A DNA stretch of 64,000 nucleotides from Caulobacter sp. (lineage in GTDB: Bacteria; Pseudomonadota; Alphaproteobacteria; Caulobacterales; Caulobacteraceae), in the NCBI GenBank assembly GCA_021741355.1, contig JAIOXZ010000005.1:62001-126000 (forward strand), in the 5' to 3' direction. Shown here in pieces: positions 1 to 10,860 of this stretch. Made by a program: the position numbers and the translations under genes. The notes beneath the pieces are model-generated. The model saw only the letters and a list, made by a program, of their open reading frames with translations, was not told the origin of the DNA and did no database searches. Within the stretch, counting starts at the first letter, position 1, and each line of letters begins with the position of its first letter.

Positions 1-280
1 CGCCGCTTCCCGACTGGACTTCAGGGTGCCTGTCCAACGGGCTATCATCCCGCTGGCCCAGCGTCGAGGAACCCCGGGACAGGCGGGCGCAAACCCGGCT
101 GAGCAGCGACAGATCCACCCTGCCATCCTGACGACGGCAATGACGCCCTACATTTCATTGAAGGACCGGTCGGTCGGCGGCGGGCGGCGATTGCAGACGG
201 AGGCGCTTGCTGGCGCGGCGGCGAGGCGTCAGGATTTGGACGCCTTTGAAGTGCGACAGCCGGCCGGGACAGACGGAGCC
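1..280. other. No gene recognised at left edge
   Basis: The first 280 bases hold no coding sequence that I recognise on either strand. An open frame runs through this stretch into the phytanoyl-CoA-dioxygenase-like gene, but its translation is low-complexity and arginine-rich and the conserved enzyme starts only at 281. A short GGTCGGTC-containing palindromic stretch near 165-180 could be an operator, but nothing supports that further. Confidence 0.5.
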
Positions 281-1093
281 ATGACAGATCAAGACTGGCC
301 TGCCATGCGCGAGGCCTTCGCCCGCGACGGCGTCGTGCCCCTGCCCGGCGCCCTCGACCCCGGCCAGCTCGCCGCAGCGCTCAAGGCCTACGACTGGAGT
401 CTGGCCAACCCCAGCCCCCGCGCCTCGCGCATCCGGCAGGCGACCGAGGGGACCTTTTTCAACGATCTGTTCAATCCCGACTGCCTGACCGGCTATCGCG
501 ACATGCTGCAGGCCTCGCCCCTGCCCGCCCTGGTCGCCCGGCTCTGGGGCCATGGCCCGGTCTGGTTCATGTACGAGCAGGTGTTCCTCAAGGAAGGCGC
601 GGAAGCGCGCCGCACGCCGTGGCATCAGGACTCGTCCTATCTGACGATCGCCGGGCCTGACCTCGCCGTGGTCTGGATCCCGTTCGAGCCGCTGCCCGCC
701 TCGGCCTCCCTGGAGTTCGTCCGGGGATCACACAGAGGACCGCTCTACAACGGCTCCAGCTTCGCGCTGGGCGACGACACCGCGCCGCTGCATCCCCATG
801 CGTCCCTGCCCCGCCTGCCCGACATCGAGGCGCAGCGGGACACCCACGACATCGTCTCCTGGGCTGTCGAGCCGGGGGACGTTATCGTCTTCCACCCGCA
901 AATCCTGCACGGCGGCGCCCCGACCCACGGCGGCGCCCGGCGCCGGACCCTGACCCTGCGCTTCTTCGGCGAGAACAGTGTCTACGACCCGCGCGAAGGC
1001 GGCGCCGGCCCGCCGATCTCCGGCTTCCACAAGCGCATGAAGGCCGGCGACCGGTTCAGGGACCCGTCGTTCCTGCAGCTGGCGGGGACCTGA
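281..1093 (+). CDS. Phytanoyl-CoA dioxygenase (PhyH) family protein
   Basis: A 270-residue protein of the PhyH family of Fe(II)/2-oxoglutarate-dependent oxygenases. The iron-binding facial triad is visible: the HxD pair in TPWHQDSSYL and the distal histidine in FHPQILHGG, followed by an arginine-rich stretch (GGARRRTLTLRF) suited to bind 2-oxoglutarate. The ATG at 281 is chosen because family similarity begins with DWPAMREAFARDGVVPLPGAL; the frame remains open upstream but that part has no family character. It is monocistronic, convergent with the next gene. The substrate cannot be told from sequence; the family hydroxylates diverse small molecules. Confidence 0.85.
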   Translation: MTDQDWPAMREAFARDGVVPLPGALDPGQLAAALKAYDWSLANPSPRASRIRQATEGTFFNDLFNPDCLTGYRDMLQASPLPALVARLWGHGPVWFMYEQVFLKEGAEARRTPWHQDSSYLTIAGPDLAVVWIPFEPLPASASLEFVRGSHRGPLYNGSSFALGDDTAPLHPHASLPRLPDIEAQRDTHDIVSWAVEPGDVIVFHPQILHGGAPTHGGARRRTLTLRFFGENSVYDPREGGAGPPISGFHKRMKAGDRFRDPSFLQLAGT

Positions 1094-1132
1094 AAGCGGG
1101 GAAGGCGTCGGACATTGGACGACGCTGGGCGC

Positions 1133-1654
1133 TCAGTTTGCCGCAGGAACCAACGTATAGGTGCTCTCCTCGCCCGCCCCGTCTGGCCCCCAGTAGATTT
1201 CCGTGCGCGAAACGGACCCGTCCGGATTGCGCTTGAACGCCAGGTCATGCTGGTAGGACTCGCCCGGATCGAGGTCGGTTGCATCGAGAAAGGCAAAGCG
1301 TATCTCGCCGTCGACAGCAGCGGTGGCGGCAAGGCGCGGCTGGTTCCCTTGCGGGCAGTAGTGCGTGGCAATCAGGCGCTCGCCATCGCGGTGATAGATC
1401 GTAAGCGAGTGCGTCCGCTCGCCGAGCATCCATCGCTCGACAATTACGCTCCCCCGGGCGGTCGACTCGAACACGATCCGCAGCGAAGCCTCTTCCCGAA
1501 CCTGCCATTTGCCCGTCAGGGCGGCGATCCGCTCGAACGGCGTGGCGGAAGGAGACTGAACTTCCCCTGCTGTCGCCGACGCGCTGCCGGCCAGCGAACA
1601 GAACAGGATCGTCGCCGCGACGGCCGCGTGCCGGATCAGTGATTGCTTCGCCAT
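1133..1654 (-). CDS. Secreted hypothetical protein
   Basis: A 173-residue protein with a Sec signal peptide (KQSLIRHAAVAATILFCSLAGSA, cleavage probably after ASA/TAG). The ATG at 1654 is preceded by a good GGAGGA ribosome-binding site, which decides against the longer frame. The mature part, with ALTGKWQVREE, ESTARGSVIVERW and similar strands, resembles small beta-rich lipocalin-like domains of the DUF1579 kind, but I cannot assign a function. It lies 58 bases upstream of the end of guaA on the same strand, convergent with the PhyH gene. Confidence 0.75.
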   Translation of the reverse strand: MAKQSLIRHAAVAATILFCSLAGSASATAGEVQSPSATPFERIAALTGKWQVREEASLRIVFESTARGSVIVERWMLGERTHSLTIYHRDGERLIATHYCPQGNQPRLAATAAVDGEIRFAFLDATDLDPGESYQHDLAFKRNPDGSVSRTEIYWGPDGAGEESTYTLVPAAN

Positions 1655-1712
1655 GGCGATTCCTCCGCTGGCATCCGCCATTCGCCGCCCTTCGCCGCCG
1701 GTTTTGCGCCCC

Positions 1713-3272
1713 CTATTCCCACTCGATCGTGCCGGGCGGCTTGCTGGTGACGTCGTAGACGACGCGGTTGACGCCACGGACCTCATTGATGATCCGGGTG
1801 GCGGTCTTGCCCAGGACCTCCCAGGGGAATTCGAAGAAGTCGGCGGTCATGCCGTCTGTGCTGGTCACCGCGCGCAGGGCCAGGACGTTCTCATAGGTGC
1901 GGGCGTCGCCCATCACCCCGACCGTCTTGACCGGCAGCAGCACGGCGAAGGCCTGCCAGATCTTGTCGTAGAGCCCGGCCTTGCGGATCTCGTCGAGATA
2001 GATGGCGTCGGCCTGCTGCAGCACGGCGACCTTCTCGCGGGTGATCTCGCCGGGGATGCGGATGGCCAGGCCAGGCCCGGGGAACGGGTGACGGCCGACG
2101 AAGTCCGGGTGCAGGCCCAGCTCGACGCCGAGGACGCGGACCTCGTCCTTGAACAGCTCGCGCAGCGGCTCGACCAGCTTGAGCTTCATGTAGTCCGGCA
2201 GGCCGCCGACGTTGTGGTGACTCTTGATGACGGCCGACGGGCCGCCGCGCGCCGAGACGCTCTCCACCACGTCCGGATAGAGGGTGCCCTGGGCGAGGAA
2301 CTCGGCGCCCTCGATCTTGGCGGACTCGACGTCGAACACGTCGATGAACAGCTTGCCGATGGTCTTGCGCTTGGTTTCCGGGTCGCTGACGCCTTCGAGC
2401 GCATCGAGGAAAAGATCAGCCGCATCAACGTGGATCAGCGGGATGTTGTAGTGGTTCTTGAACAGCGAGACGACCTGCTCGCTCTCGCCCTTCCGCATCA
2501 GGCCGGTGTCGACATAGACGCAGGTCAGCTGGTCGCCGATCGCCTCGTGGATCAGCACGGCCGCTACCGAGCTGTCGACCCCGCCGCTGAGGCCGCAGAT
2601 CACCCGGCCCTTGCCGACCTGGGCGCGGATCTTGGCGATCATCTCCTGGCGGAAGGCCGCCATCGTCCAGTCGCCCTTGAGGCCGGCGATGTTGAACAGG
2701 AAGTTGCGGTAGATCTTCGCGCCATTGACCGTGTGAACGACCTCCGGGTGGAACTGCACGCCGTAGATCTTTCGCGCGTCGTTCGCGATCGCCGCGAACG
2801 GCGCGCCGGTCGAGGTTGCGATGATCTCGAAGCCGTCGGGGATGGCGGTGACCCGGTCTCCGTGGCTCATCCAGACGGTTTCCAGCTCGCCGACGCCCGC
2901 CAGGCCCTGGAACAGGGCGTGGTCCTTGGCGATGGTCAGCTCGGCGCGGCCGAACTCGCCGGCATGCCCCCCCTCGACCGTGCCGCCCAGCACGTCGCAC
3001 AGCAGCTGCTCGCCGTAGCAGACGCACAGCATCGGGACACCCAGCTCAAACAGCTTGGTCCCGATGCGGGGGCTGTCGGCCTCCAGCACGCTGGCGGGGC
3101 CGCCCGACAGGATGATGGCGGCTGGCTGAAAGGTGTCGACCAGCGCCTCGACCTTGTCGAAGGGATGGATCTCGCAATAGACGCCCGCCTCCCGCACCCG
3201 GCGGGCGATCAGCTGCGTCACCTGGCTGCCGAAGTCGACGATCAGGATGGGCTGGTGAGCGGGGGCGGTCAT
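1713..3272 (-). CDS. guaA: GMP synthase (glutamine-hydrolysing)
   Basis: 519 residues, the usual length for GuaA, which makes GMP from XMP, ATP and glutamine. The N-terminal class I amidotransferase has the nucleophile Cys85 in CYGEQ and the QFHPEV histidine; the ATP-pyrophosphatase domain has the P-loop [12 protein letters not shown]; the C-terminus ends in the dimerisation domain with [11 protein letters not shown]. The ATG at 3272 overlaps the stop of the upstream rRNA methyltransferase gene in an ATGA (3269-3272), so the two are translationally coupled. guaB lies about 1.7 kb upstream on the same strand, so both GMP-branch genes sit together. Confidence 0.98.
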   Translation of the reverse strand: MTAPAHQPILIVDFGSQVTQLIARRVREAGVYCEIHPFDKVEALVDTFQPAAIILSGGPASVLEADSPRIGTKLFELGVPMLCVCYGEQLLCDVLGGTVEGGHAGEFGRAELTIAKDHALFQGLAGVGELETVWMSHGDRVTAIPDGFEIIATSTGAPFAAIANDARKIYGVQFHPEVVHTVNGAKIYRNFLFNIAGLKGDWTMAAFRQEMIAKIRAQVGKGRVICGLSGGVDSSVAAVLIHEAIGDQLTCVYVDTGLMRKGESEQVVSLFKNHYNIPLIHVDAADLFLDALEGVSDPETKRKTIGKLFIDVFDVESAKIEGAEFLAQGTLYPDVVESVSARGGPSAVIKSHHNVGGLPDYMKLKLVEPLRELFKDEVRVLGVELGLHPDFVGRHPFPGPGLAIRIPGEITREKVAVLQQADAIYLDEIRKAGLYDKIWQAFAVLLPVKTVGVMGDARTYENVLALRAVTSTDGMTADFFEFPWEVLGKTATRIINEVRGVNRVVYDVTSKPPGTIEWE

Positions 3273-4540
3273 GCAATGCGTTCCATAAGGGCGACGAAGA
3301 AACCGTCGGTGGCGGCGGTAAGCGGGGTGAGGCGCAGGAAGCCTTCCGGGGTCCCGTGCTCCGCGACCGCCCCGAAGGCGGCGGGCCGCACGGCGAAGCC
3401 CGGATGGCGCGCGAGGAAGGCGGCGATGCGGTCCTCGTTCTCCTCGGCGAAGATCGAGCAGGTCACGTAGATCAGGCGACCGCCGGGCTTCACGTAGGCG
3501 CAGGCCTGGTCCAGCACCTGGTCCTGCTCGGCCATGCGGCGTTCGAGCTGTTCGGGCGACAGCCGCCACTTGGAGTCCGGATGCCGCCGCCAGGTGCCGG
3601 CGCCGGTGCAGGGGGCGTCGACGAACACCAGGTCCATTTTGCCATCCATGCCCTTCAAGGGCTCGGGCTCGACCGGTGAACGGATCTGCAGGTTGCGCAC
3701 CCCGGCGCGGGTGGCGCGCGGGATGATGTCGGCCATCCGGCGGGCGTCGCTGTCGTGGGCATAGAGCTGGCCGGTGTTGCCCATGGCCGCGGCGAGGGCG
3801 AGCGTCTTGCCCCCGCCCCCGGCGCAGAAATCGAGCACCTGCTTGCCCTTGATGTCTCCGGCGCAGGCGGCTGCGATCTGGCTGCCCAGGTCCTGGACCT
3901 CGAACCAGCCCTTGCCGAACTGCGGGATCGTCTCGACCGAGCCGGCGCGATCGGTGGCGGCGGGCGCGTGAATGCGGAACGCGTCGGGCAGGATCCCGGC
4001 CGGGACCGCGTGCAGCGGGTTCAGCGCCTTCGCCGCGCGATCCGCATCGGTCTTGAGCGTATTGGCCCGCAGGTCGACCGGCGCGCGGTCGGTCAGAGCG
4101 GCCATTTCGGCCGCGCGTCCCTCGCCGAAGACGCGCGTGATGTGCGGCTCCAGCCAGTCCGGATAGTCCCCGGCGACGGGCGCGGGCGCGGCGGCGGCGT
4201 TCGGCGCGGTCAGGGCGGAAAGCTCAGCCTCGGTCAGCCCGCCGATGCCGTGCTCGCTGTCGCCGGCGGCTTCGGCGACCCGTTCGACCGGCCAGCCCCA
4301 GCCGAACCGGACGGCGGCGAGGACGGCCGCGCGCGCGGTATCCTCACCCATCATCCAGCCCAGCGACCGCCGCTTGCGCAGCACGTCGAGGGTCAGGCCG
4401 GACACAAAGGCGCGGTCTTTCGAGCCCGCATACCGCGCGGACTCGCCCCAGCCCTTGAGCGCCATACGGGCAGGTTTGTGACGCGTCTCGATATCCTCGA
4501 GGACCTGGATCGCCGCCGCTAACCGCCCGCCGTCACGCAA
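3269..4540 (-). CDS. RsmB/NOP-family rRNA (cytosine-C5) methyltransferase
   Basis: 423 residues. The N-terminal third is an RsmB/NusB-like RNA-binding region; the C-terminal two thirds is a Rossmann-fold SAM methyltransferase of the NOL1/NOP2/Sun family. The SAM motif is [15 protein letters not shown], and both catalytic cysteines are present: motif [14 protein letters not shown] and motif [13 protein letters not shown]. Caulobacterales often encode this gene next to guaA, here with a four-base ATGA overlap. The exact target cytosine (rsmB-type C967 or another) is not certain, so no symbol is given. Confidence 0.92.
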   Translation of the reverse strand: MRDGGRLAAAIQVLEDIETRHKPARMALKGWGESARYAGSKDRAFVSGLTLDVLRKRRSLGWMMGEDTARAAVLAAVRFGWGWPVERVAEAAGDSEHGIGGLTEAELSALTAPNAAAAPAPVAGDYPDWLEPHITRVFGEGRAAEMAALTDRAPVDLRANTLKTDADRAAKALNPLHAVPAGILPDAFRIHAPAATDRAGSVETIPQFGKGWFEVQDLGSQIAAACAGDIKGKQVLDFCAGGGGKTLALAAAMGNTGQLYAHDSDARRMADIIPRATRAGVRNLQIRSPVEPEPLKGMDGKMDLVFVDAPCTGAGTWRRHPDSKWRLSPEQLERRMAEQDQVLDQACAYVKPGGRLIYVTCSIFAEENEDRIAAFLARHPGFAVRPAAFGAVAEHGTPEGFLRLTPLTAATDGFFVALMERIA

Positions 4541-4554
4541 TCAAACACCCAATG

Positions 4555-4950
4555 TCAGGTGGCCAGAATGGCCCAGAAAATCATCAGAAGACCGGCCGTG
4601 CTGACCAGCCAGACCAGCGAGCGGATCTGCTTCACGCCGAAGGCGTAGAGCGGAACATAGGCGACCCGGCCGACCAGATAGATCAGCGCGCCGTAGTGCG
4701 TCAGGTCGCTGTTCTTGCCCGCCACATGGGCGATCAGGACAGCGGCGATGAACAGCGGCAGGGTCTCGTACAGGTTAGCCTGAGCGCGCGACAGCCGGTT
4801 GGCGATGGGCGACAGCGGCGGCATCTCCTCGTCGCGGGCGCCGGTGTTCCACTTCAGGCCGTACTGGCCCGTGCGGGCGATGTCGAAGGCGAGAATCTGG
4901 ACAAACGCCAGGACCAGCGTCCAGGCCAGCATGCAAAGCTCGAACGTCAT
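4555..4950 (-). CDS. MAPEG family integral membrane protein
   Basis: 131 residues with four predicted transmembrane helices (about residues 5-25, 55-75, 80-100 and 110-130). The motif ANRLSRAQANLYETLPLF is characteristic of MAPEG proteins (membrane-associated proteins in eicosanoid and glutathione metabolism), with the conserved arginine and asparagine used for glutathione binding in the eukaryotic enzymes. Bacterial members are mostly uncharacterised. It lies 14 bases upstream of the methyltransferase start on the same strand, so it is probably cotranscribed with it and guaA. Confidence 0.88.
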   Translation of the reverse strand: MTFELCMLAWTLVLAFVQILAFDIARTGQYGLKWNTGARDEEMPPLSPIANRLSRAQANLYETLPLFIAAVLIAHVAGKNSDLTHYGALIYLVGRVAYVPLYAFGVKQIRSLVWLVSTAGLLMIFWAILAT

Positions 4951-4978
4951 ACTCTAGTCCCCCCTGGTGGCCCGAGCC

Positions 4979-6490
<1,512 letters not shown>

Positions 6491-6516
6491 TCAACGGTTG
6501 AGGGCGGGACGACTGC

Positions 6517-6888
6517 CTATTGCGGTGGCTTCACCGCAAGAGATAGCTGCTCGGCCGCCTCGTGGAGCCGCCGATCACGACTCCAGAGGCGGGCGGAGGG
6601 GGTCAATCTGCAACTGGCCAGCAGATGGGCGTCGATGAAGCCGATACCCAGCCCATGGAGACGATAGCGCTCGATCAGGCCCCGAACCTCGATGTCACTG
6701 GCGGCGACACTCTTGGGCAACTCGTCGAGAAACTGGAGCGTGCCGGCCCTGCGGCCCAGGTTTCCCATCGCCAGTTCGCCGATGACAAACGGATGGGCCA
6801 GGATTTCTCCCGCATTCAGCCGCGCTGTGAACAGAGGATCGGCGACCCGAAGATGGGCCACCCAGACGGACGTGTCCGCCAGGATCAT
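6517..6888 (-). CDS. vapC: PIN-domain toxin VapC (type II TA)
   Basis: A 123-residue PIN-domain ribonuclease. The acidic active-site residues are in place: ILADTSVW near the N-terminus, a conserved glutamate in FVIGELAMG, and IDAH around residue 87 followed by LWSRDRRL. The start at 6888 overlaps the upstream antitoxin stop in an ATGA, the standard antitoxin-first arrangement. VapC toxins of this type cleave tRNA or rRNA; the specific target is unknown. Confidence 0.9.
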   Translation of the reverse strand: MILADTSVWVAHLRVADPLFTARLNAGEILAHPFVIGELAMGNLGRRAGTLQFLDELPKSVAASDIEVRGLIERYRLHGLGIGFIDAHLLASCRLTPSARLWSRDRRLHEAAEQLSLAVKPPQ

Positions 6889-7082
6889 GCGGGTTCTGAT
6901 CGCCGACGCGGAATGTTCCGCAAGTTGGGCTCGCTTCCACCCAACAGGGCGAGACGCCGGGCGGCTTCACGCTGGATCAGGGCCGTGAGCGCTTCACGAA
7001 CGAGCGCCGACTTTTCTGAAATGCCCGTTAGTTCCGTCGCTCTTGCGAGCAAGTCATCGTCGAGCGTCAGGGTTGTGCGCAT
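6885..7082 (-). CDS. vapB: Antitoxin VapB, ribbon-helix-helix type
   Basis: 65 residues beginning MRTTLTLDDDLLARATELTG, the DUF2191/ribbon-helix-helix antitoxin signature, then a helix (SALVREALTALIQREAARRL) and a short C-terminal tail that should wrap the toxin. The frame is open further upstream, but the ATG at 7082 fits the family. It overlaps vapC by four bases. VapB-VapC complexes normally repress their own promoter, which would lie in the 7083-7198 interval shared with the divergent GNAT gene. Confidence 0.88.
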   Translation of the reverse strand: MRTTLTLDDDLLARATELTGISEKSALVREALTALIQREAARRLALLGGSEPNLRNIPRRRSEPA

Positions 7083-7198
7083 GGCGGCGGCCTCCGGAGC
7101 ACGGAAAGTAGCATCAAATGATGCTGAAATCCATGCCTCGACTAGATGCCTCGCCCTATCCAACGTACGGTTCGACGAATCCGGTTCGGCAGGGCGTC

Positions 7199-7798
7199 AT
7201 GACCAATATCGACATTCGCATCGCGCCGCCGGCCGTCGGGCCTGTCGAGCGTGACCCCGTGATGGACATTCTGGCGCTGGCCTTCAGCACCGATCCGGCG
7301 GTCCGCTACATGTTCCCGAATGCGGCGACCTATCTCGCAAGCTTCAACCGACTGGCCACGGCGATGGCGGGCAGCGCGCTGGCGGCCGGGACCGCCTGGG
7401 TCGCCGATGGCGGCTCGGCGGCGGCCTTGTGGCTGGCGCCCGGCGTCCATGCCGACGGCGAAGCCATCGGCGCCCTCGTCGGCGAGACGGTCAGCGAGGA
7501 CAGGCTGGAGACACTCGGTCAGCTCGGCGAGCTGATGGGCCAGTTTCACCCGGAAGAACCACACTGGTACCTGTCGATGATCGGCGTCGATCCCTCCCGG
7601 CAGGGCCAGGGTCTGGGCGCCGCGCTCCTCAAGGAAGGCCTGAAACGCTGCGACGCCGACGGCCTGCCGGCCTATCTCGAAAGCTCCAGCCCGAAAAACG
7701 TCCCGCTCTACGAACGCCACGGGTTCGAGGTCATCGGCCTGATCAAGCCGGGGGATCATCCTGGGCTCATTCCGATGTACCGGCCGGCGCGCGGCTGA
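7199..7798 (+). CDS. GNAT family N-acetyltransferase
   Basis: 199 residues. The acetyl-CoA-binding motif A is clear (LSMIGVDPSRQGQGLGAALLKEGL), followed by AYLESSSPKNVPLYERHGFEV, which is typical of GNATs related to puromycin acetyltransferase-like and small-molecule acetylating enzymes. The ATG at 7199 starts the conserved part; the frame is open upstream without support. The acceptor substrate is not evident. It is divergent from vapBC and not in an operon. Confidence 0.88.
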   Translation: MTNIDIRIAPPAVGPVERDPVMDILALAFSTDPAVRYMFPNAATYLASFNRLATAMAGSALAAGTAWVADGGSAAALWLAPGVHADGEAIGALVGETVSEDRLETLGQLGELMGQFHPEEPHWYLSMIGVDPSRQGQGLGAALLKEGLKRCDADGLPAYLESSSPKNVPLYERHGFEVIGLIKPGDHPGLIPMYRPARG

Positions 7799-8069
7799 CC
7801 CTCGGCGCCGCACGTCGCCACTTCACCTTCGTTGCGTTGCGTGAAGTTGTCGGGGGTTGCCGCTTATCCCCCCCCAAGGAGAGGGCGGGTTTTCAATGGA
7901 TGGGGACTGGCTCGCGAGCAGGGCCTCTACCAATCCATGTCCAGCAGACGGCCTTATCCCCCCCCCCGGCTGTCTCTCCCCACAATCACCGTGCGTTGAT
8001 TGATTCTGGTCGGGACGGCGTCCTGCACGCCAACGCCGCAACGCGTTGCGCGCTCCCAAGGTGTGATTC
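7799..8069. other. Non-coding interval with cytosine-rich tracts
   Basis: No gene is recognised between the GNAT gene and the small membrane-protein frame. The interval holds an imperfect TTCACCTTCGTTGCGTTGCGTGAA hairpin near 7820 and two long C runs in related contexts (TTATCCCCCCCC near 7864 and again near 7950), which look like pieces of a decayed intergenic repeat. Base composition is slightly lower in G+C than the neighbouring genes. Confidence 0.4.
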
Positions 8070-8357
8070 TTGGAGTGCCTCAATGACTTGATGGAGGCGG
8101 CTGTGAAGCGCCAACGGGAAGAGAAGTCCAGCGACCGCAACAACACCCAGACGGATGCCTGGCTCGTGGCAACCGCGCGCCTCGCCAAGCGCGTCAGAGG
8201 TGTCACTGACATCTGGGAAGAAGTTAGCTACCTGATGTTCCGGAGGCATGTGTCTGTGGCAAGTGCCATCGTACTTGTTGGCGGACTGATCGGCTCATTC
8301 CATGTTGCCAAACCAATGGCCGCCCTATTCTCGGCCATCGCGAAATTCACCCCTTGA
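8070..8357 (+). CDS. Small hypothetical single-pass membrane protein
   Basis: A 95-residue frame with an initial TTG at 8070 preceded by an AAGG at a plausible distance; an in-frame ATG at 8091 is the alternative start. The N-terminal half is hydrophilic and charged, and one hydrophobic segment (VSVASAIVLVGGLIGSF) lies at about residues 61-77. Codon use is less GC3-biased than its neighbours, and its 3' end overlaps the convergent rlmE by 11 bases. No family is recognised. It could be an acquired small protein or a chance frame. Confidence 0.4.
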   Translation: MECLNDLMEAAVKRQREEKSSDRNNTQTDAWLVATARLAKRVRGVTDIWEEVSYLMFRRHVSVASAIVLVGGLIGSFHVAKPMAALFSAIAKFTP

Positions 8358-9057
8358 ACCCCGTCGCCACCAGAAACACCTCCGAGCTGTCCGCCCGGCT
8401 GGCCTTGGGCTTCACGTGCTGGACCTTGTCGAAGTGCTTCTTCAGGTCGCGGATAATCTGGGCAGTCTCCCCGCCCTGGAAGGCTTTCGCCACAAACGAC
8501 CCGCCCGGCTTGAGCGTCTCGATGGCGAAGGCCGCGGCCAGCTCGATCAGGCCGACGATGCGCAGGTGATCGGTCTCGCGGTGACCGACGGTGTTGGGGG
8601 CCATGTCCGACAGGACGATGTCCGGCGGGCCGCCGAGCATCTCGATCAGCAGCGGCCCGGCCGCCGGATCGGTGAAATCCATCTGGATCATCTCGGCCGG
8701 CGGCAGCGGATCGACCGGCAACAGGTCGATGCCGACAATCTTGCCGGCCCCGCGCTTGATCGCCATCTGCACCCAGCCGCCGGGTGCGCAGCCCAGGTCG
8801 ATGATGCGGCAGCCCGGCTTGACCAGTTTGAACCGGTCATCGATCTCGGTGAACTTGAACGCCGCGCGGCTGCGATAGCCCATGGCGCGGGCCTCGGCCG
8901 AGAAGGGGTCGTTGATCTGCCGCTCCAGCCACGCCTGGGAGGAGGGCCGACGGCCCTTGGCGGTCTTCAGGCGGGCCGGCTTGCCGCGGCCGACGCCGTC
9001 ATTGCCGCCGGTGGGCAGGCGAACCATGCGGCGTTTGGGGGGCTCTTCGTCACTCAT
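8347..9057 (-). CDS. rlmE: 23S rRNA (uridine-2'-O-)-methyltransferase RlmE (FtsJ)
   Basis: 236 residues, matching RlmE/FtsJ, which 2'-O-methylates U2552 of 23S rRNA. The SAM-binding motif is IDLGCAPGGWVQMA; the K-D-K-E catalytic set is represented by the lysine in SRAAFKFTEID, the aspartate in LSDMAPNTVGH, the lysine in GGSFVAKAFQGG and the glutamate in SSEVFLVATGF. The ATG at 9057 overlaps the stop of the upstream Ppx/GppA gene in an ATGA, so the pair is coupled. Confidence 0.96.
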   Translation of the reverse strand: MSDEEPPKRRMVRLPTGGNDGVGRGKPARLKTAKGRRPSSQAWLERQINDPFSAEARAMGYRSRAAFKFTEIDDRFKLVKPGCRIIDLGCAPGGWVQMAIKRGAGKIVGIDLLPVDPLPPAEMIQMDFTDPAAGPLLIEMLGGPPDIVLSDMAPNTVGHRETDHLRIVGLIELAAAFAIETLKPGGSFVAKAFQGGETAQIIRDLKKHFDKVQHVKPKASRADSSEVFLVATGFKG

Positions 9058-10199
9058 GCGGGGGCTTGTACAGGTTTCCGCGCCGCTCCGCCCCGTTTGC
9101 GTCGCCGGCGGCGCGGTTGTTCGTCGCTCATCAGGCCCATGAGCAGCCCTTCGCGGAGGCCGCGGTCGGCGACCCGCACCCGTTCGCACGGCCACATCTC
9201 CTGCACGGCCTGCAGGATCGCTGCGCCGGCGAGCACCAGATCGGCGCGATCGGCGCCGATGCAGGGCTGATCGGCGCGTTCCTGCGGCGTCCAGGCCAGG
9301 AGCTTGTCGGTGGTCGCCTCGCACTCGCCGCGGGTCATCCAGAGACCGTCGACGCGGGTGCGGTCATAGCGGGGCAGATCGAGGTGCAGACCCGCCAGGC
9401 TGGTGATCGCGCCCGAGGTGCCGACCATGTGCGCCCGCCCCGTGACAAACACCTCGCGGAAGGGCTCGGCGTGCGGGAAGGCGGCGATCCGTTCCTTGAC
9501 CGCCTCAACCATCGCCCGGAACCAGCCCTGGACGTCGTCGCCGGCCTCGGGAAAGCGCTCGGCCAGGGTGACGACGCCGATCGGCACCGACAGCCACGCC
9601 TTGATCGGCAGCTTCCACGGCGCGAACTGGCGCGGCCGGGCGTCGAGCCCCTGCCCCTTCAGGTCGACCCAGGACAGCTCTGTCGAGCCGCCGCCGACAT
9701 CGACCACCAGCGCGGCCTCGGCCTGGCGGTCCAGAAGGTTGACGCAGCCGGCCACCGACAGTTGGGCCTCTTCCTTGGGGGTGATGATCTGCAGCCGCAG
9801 CCCTGTCTCGCTGGCCACGCGGGCGATGAATTCCTCGCCGTTCTCCGCCTGGCGGCAGGCCTGGGTGGCGATGGCCTTGATCCGTACGCACTTCCGCCGC
9901 CGCACCTTCTCGGCGCAGACGGTCAGGGCGGCCAGGGCGCGGTCCATGGCTTCGTCGGACATCCGGCCGGTCAGGGTCAGCCCCTCGCCCAGCCGGACGA
10001 TCCGGGAATAGGCCTCGACCACGCGAAAGCCGCCCTGGGTGGGGGTGGCGACGAGCAGCCGGCAGTTGTTAGTGCCAAGATCCAGCGCCGCGTAAGCGGG
10101 TGGCGGGCCGCCATGGGACCCCCGGCGATCCCCGCGGGGACCACCTTGCGCGCTGGGCGCCTCCGACATGGTGTCGTACCTGTCTGCGCAGGCGCTCAT
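9054..10199 (-). CDS. Ppx/GppA family phosphatase
   Basis: 381 residues of the exopolyphosphatase/pppGpp phosphohydrolase family (ASKHA fold). Phosphate-binding loops are visible: ALDLGTNNCRLLVA near residue 38 and VVDVGGGSTELSW near residue 155. It lacks the long C-terminal HD-like domain of E. coli Ppx, being nearer to the short two-domain type. The ATG at 10199 has GAGG nine bases upstream; an ATG ten codons later is possible. The pairing with rlmE by a four-base overlap is widespread in alphaproteobacteria. Whether it acts on polyphosphate or pppGpp is not settled by the sequence. Confidence 0.9.
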   Translation of the reverse strand: MSACADRYDTMSEAPSAQGGPRGDRRGSHGGPPPAYAALDLGTNNCRLLVATPTQGGFRVVEAYSRIVRLGEGLTLTGRMSDEAMDRALAALTVCAEKVRRRKCVRIKAIATQACRQAENGEEFIARVASETGLRLQIITPKEEAQLSVAGCVNLLDRQAEAALVVDVGGGSTELSWVDLKGQGLDARPRQFAPWKLPIKAWLSVPIGVVTLAERFPEAGDDVQGWFRAMVEAVKERIAAFPHAEPFREVFVTGRAHMVGTSGAITSLAGLHLDLPRYDRTRVDGLWMTRGECEATTDKLLAWTPQERADQPCIGADRADLVLAGAAILQAVQEMWPCERVRVADRGLREGLLMGLMSDEQPRRRRRKRGGAARKPVQAPA

Positions 10200-10329
10200 G
10201 ATCGGGCGCCTCGTTTCACCGGCGACTGTAGCGGCCCATTTCGCGCAACGGAAGGCATGGACTTGCCTAACGGCAGTCGGCGTCTACGTTCATCTTCCAG
10301 TCAGGGGCGACACGCTAGAATCTCGGATT

Positions 10330-10659
10330 ATGAACGCCAGACTCGCCAAATTTGCTATCGGCCAGGTGGTCAGACACCGGATCTTTCCGTTCCGGGGCGT
10401 CATCTTTGACGTCGACCCCGAGTTCGCCAACACCGACGAATGGTGGAACTCGATCCCGGAGGACATCCGTCCCCGCAAGGATCAGCCGTTTTATCACCTG
10501 CTGGCCGAGAACAACGAGAACACCTACGTCGCCTATGTGTCCGAGCAAAACCTGCTGCCCGACGACACCGGCGAGCCGGTGGGCCACCCGCACGCCTCGC
10601 TGATCTTCGAGGGTTTCGAGGACGGCCACTACAACATGCGGCCCCGGATCGCCCATTAG
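10330..10659 (+). CDS. hspQ: Heat shock protein HspQ
   Basis: 109 residues with the YccV-like/HspQ domain: FAIGQVVRHRIFPFRGVIFDVDPEF, WWNSIPEDIRP, PFYHLLAENNENTYVAYVSEQNLL. In E. coli HspQ binds hemimethylated DNA and acts as a Lon specificity enhancer. The ATG at 10330 is the family start. It stands alone, divergent from the ppx/gppA-rlmE pair and followed by a long inverted repeat. Confidence 0.93.
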   Translation: MNARLAKFAIGQVVRHRIFPFRGVIFDVDPEFANTDEWWNSIPEDIRPRKDQPFYHLLAENNENTYVAYVSEQNLLPDDTGEPVGHPHASLIFEGFEDGHYNMRPRIAH

Positions 10660-10666
10660 GGCGGTC

Positions 10667-10787
10667 GTGCGTCCTTCGAGACGCTCGCCTGAAGCTCGCT
10701 CCTCAGGATGACGCACAGGGGGCGCCTGGAAGATGTTCGTCATGGTGAGGAGCGGACCATCAGGTCCGCGTCTCGAACCACGCAACT
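10667..10787. repeat. Long imperfect inverted repeat (intergenic palindrome)
   Basis: Two arms face each other between hspQ and phhA: the left, about 10667-10714, contains GTCCTTCGAGACGC and GCTCCTCAGGATGACG, and the right, about 10738-10787, contains CGTCATGGTGAGGAGCG and GCGTCTCGAACCACGCA. The two arms are approximately reverse complements. Elements of this CCTTCGAGACGC...CTCAGGATGACG type are common in intergenic regions of Caulobacterales and other alphaproteobacteria; I treat it as a dispersed palindromic repeat that may act as a bidirectional terminator. Confidence 0.7.
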
Positions 10788-10860
10788 TCCTGCCGCGAAA
10801 CCTCCAAAACCGGGGCGCCTTCGAACGGACTTTGCGCGTCGAACGCCCTATATCATCCCC

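Noticed and set aside
1653-3470. Open frame of 605 codons opposite guaA
   Set aside because: Antisense shadow of guaA and the methyltransferase; no recognisable protein.
7823-8249. Two overlapping minus-strand frames in the interval before rlmE
   Set aside because: No family features, implausible composition and no ribosome site; the plus-strand frame 8070-8357 is the better candidate, itself uncertain.
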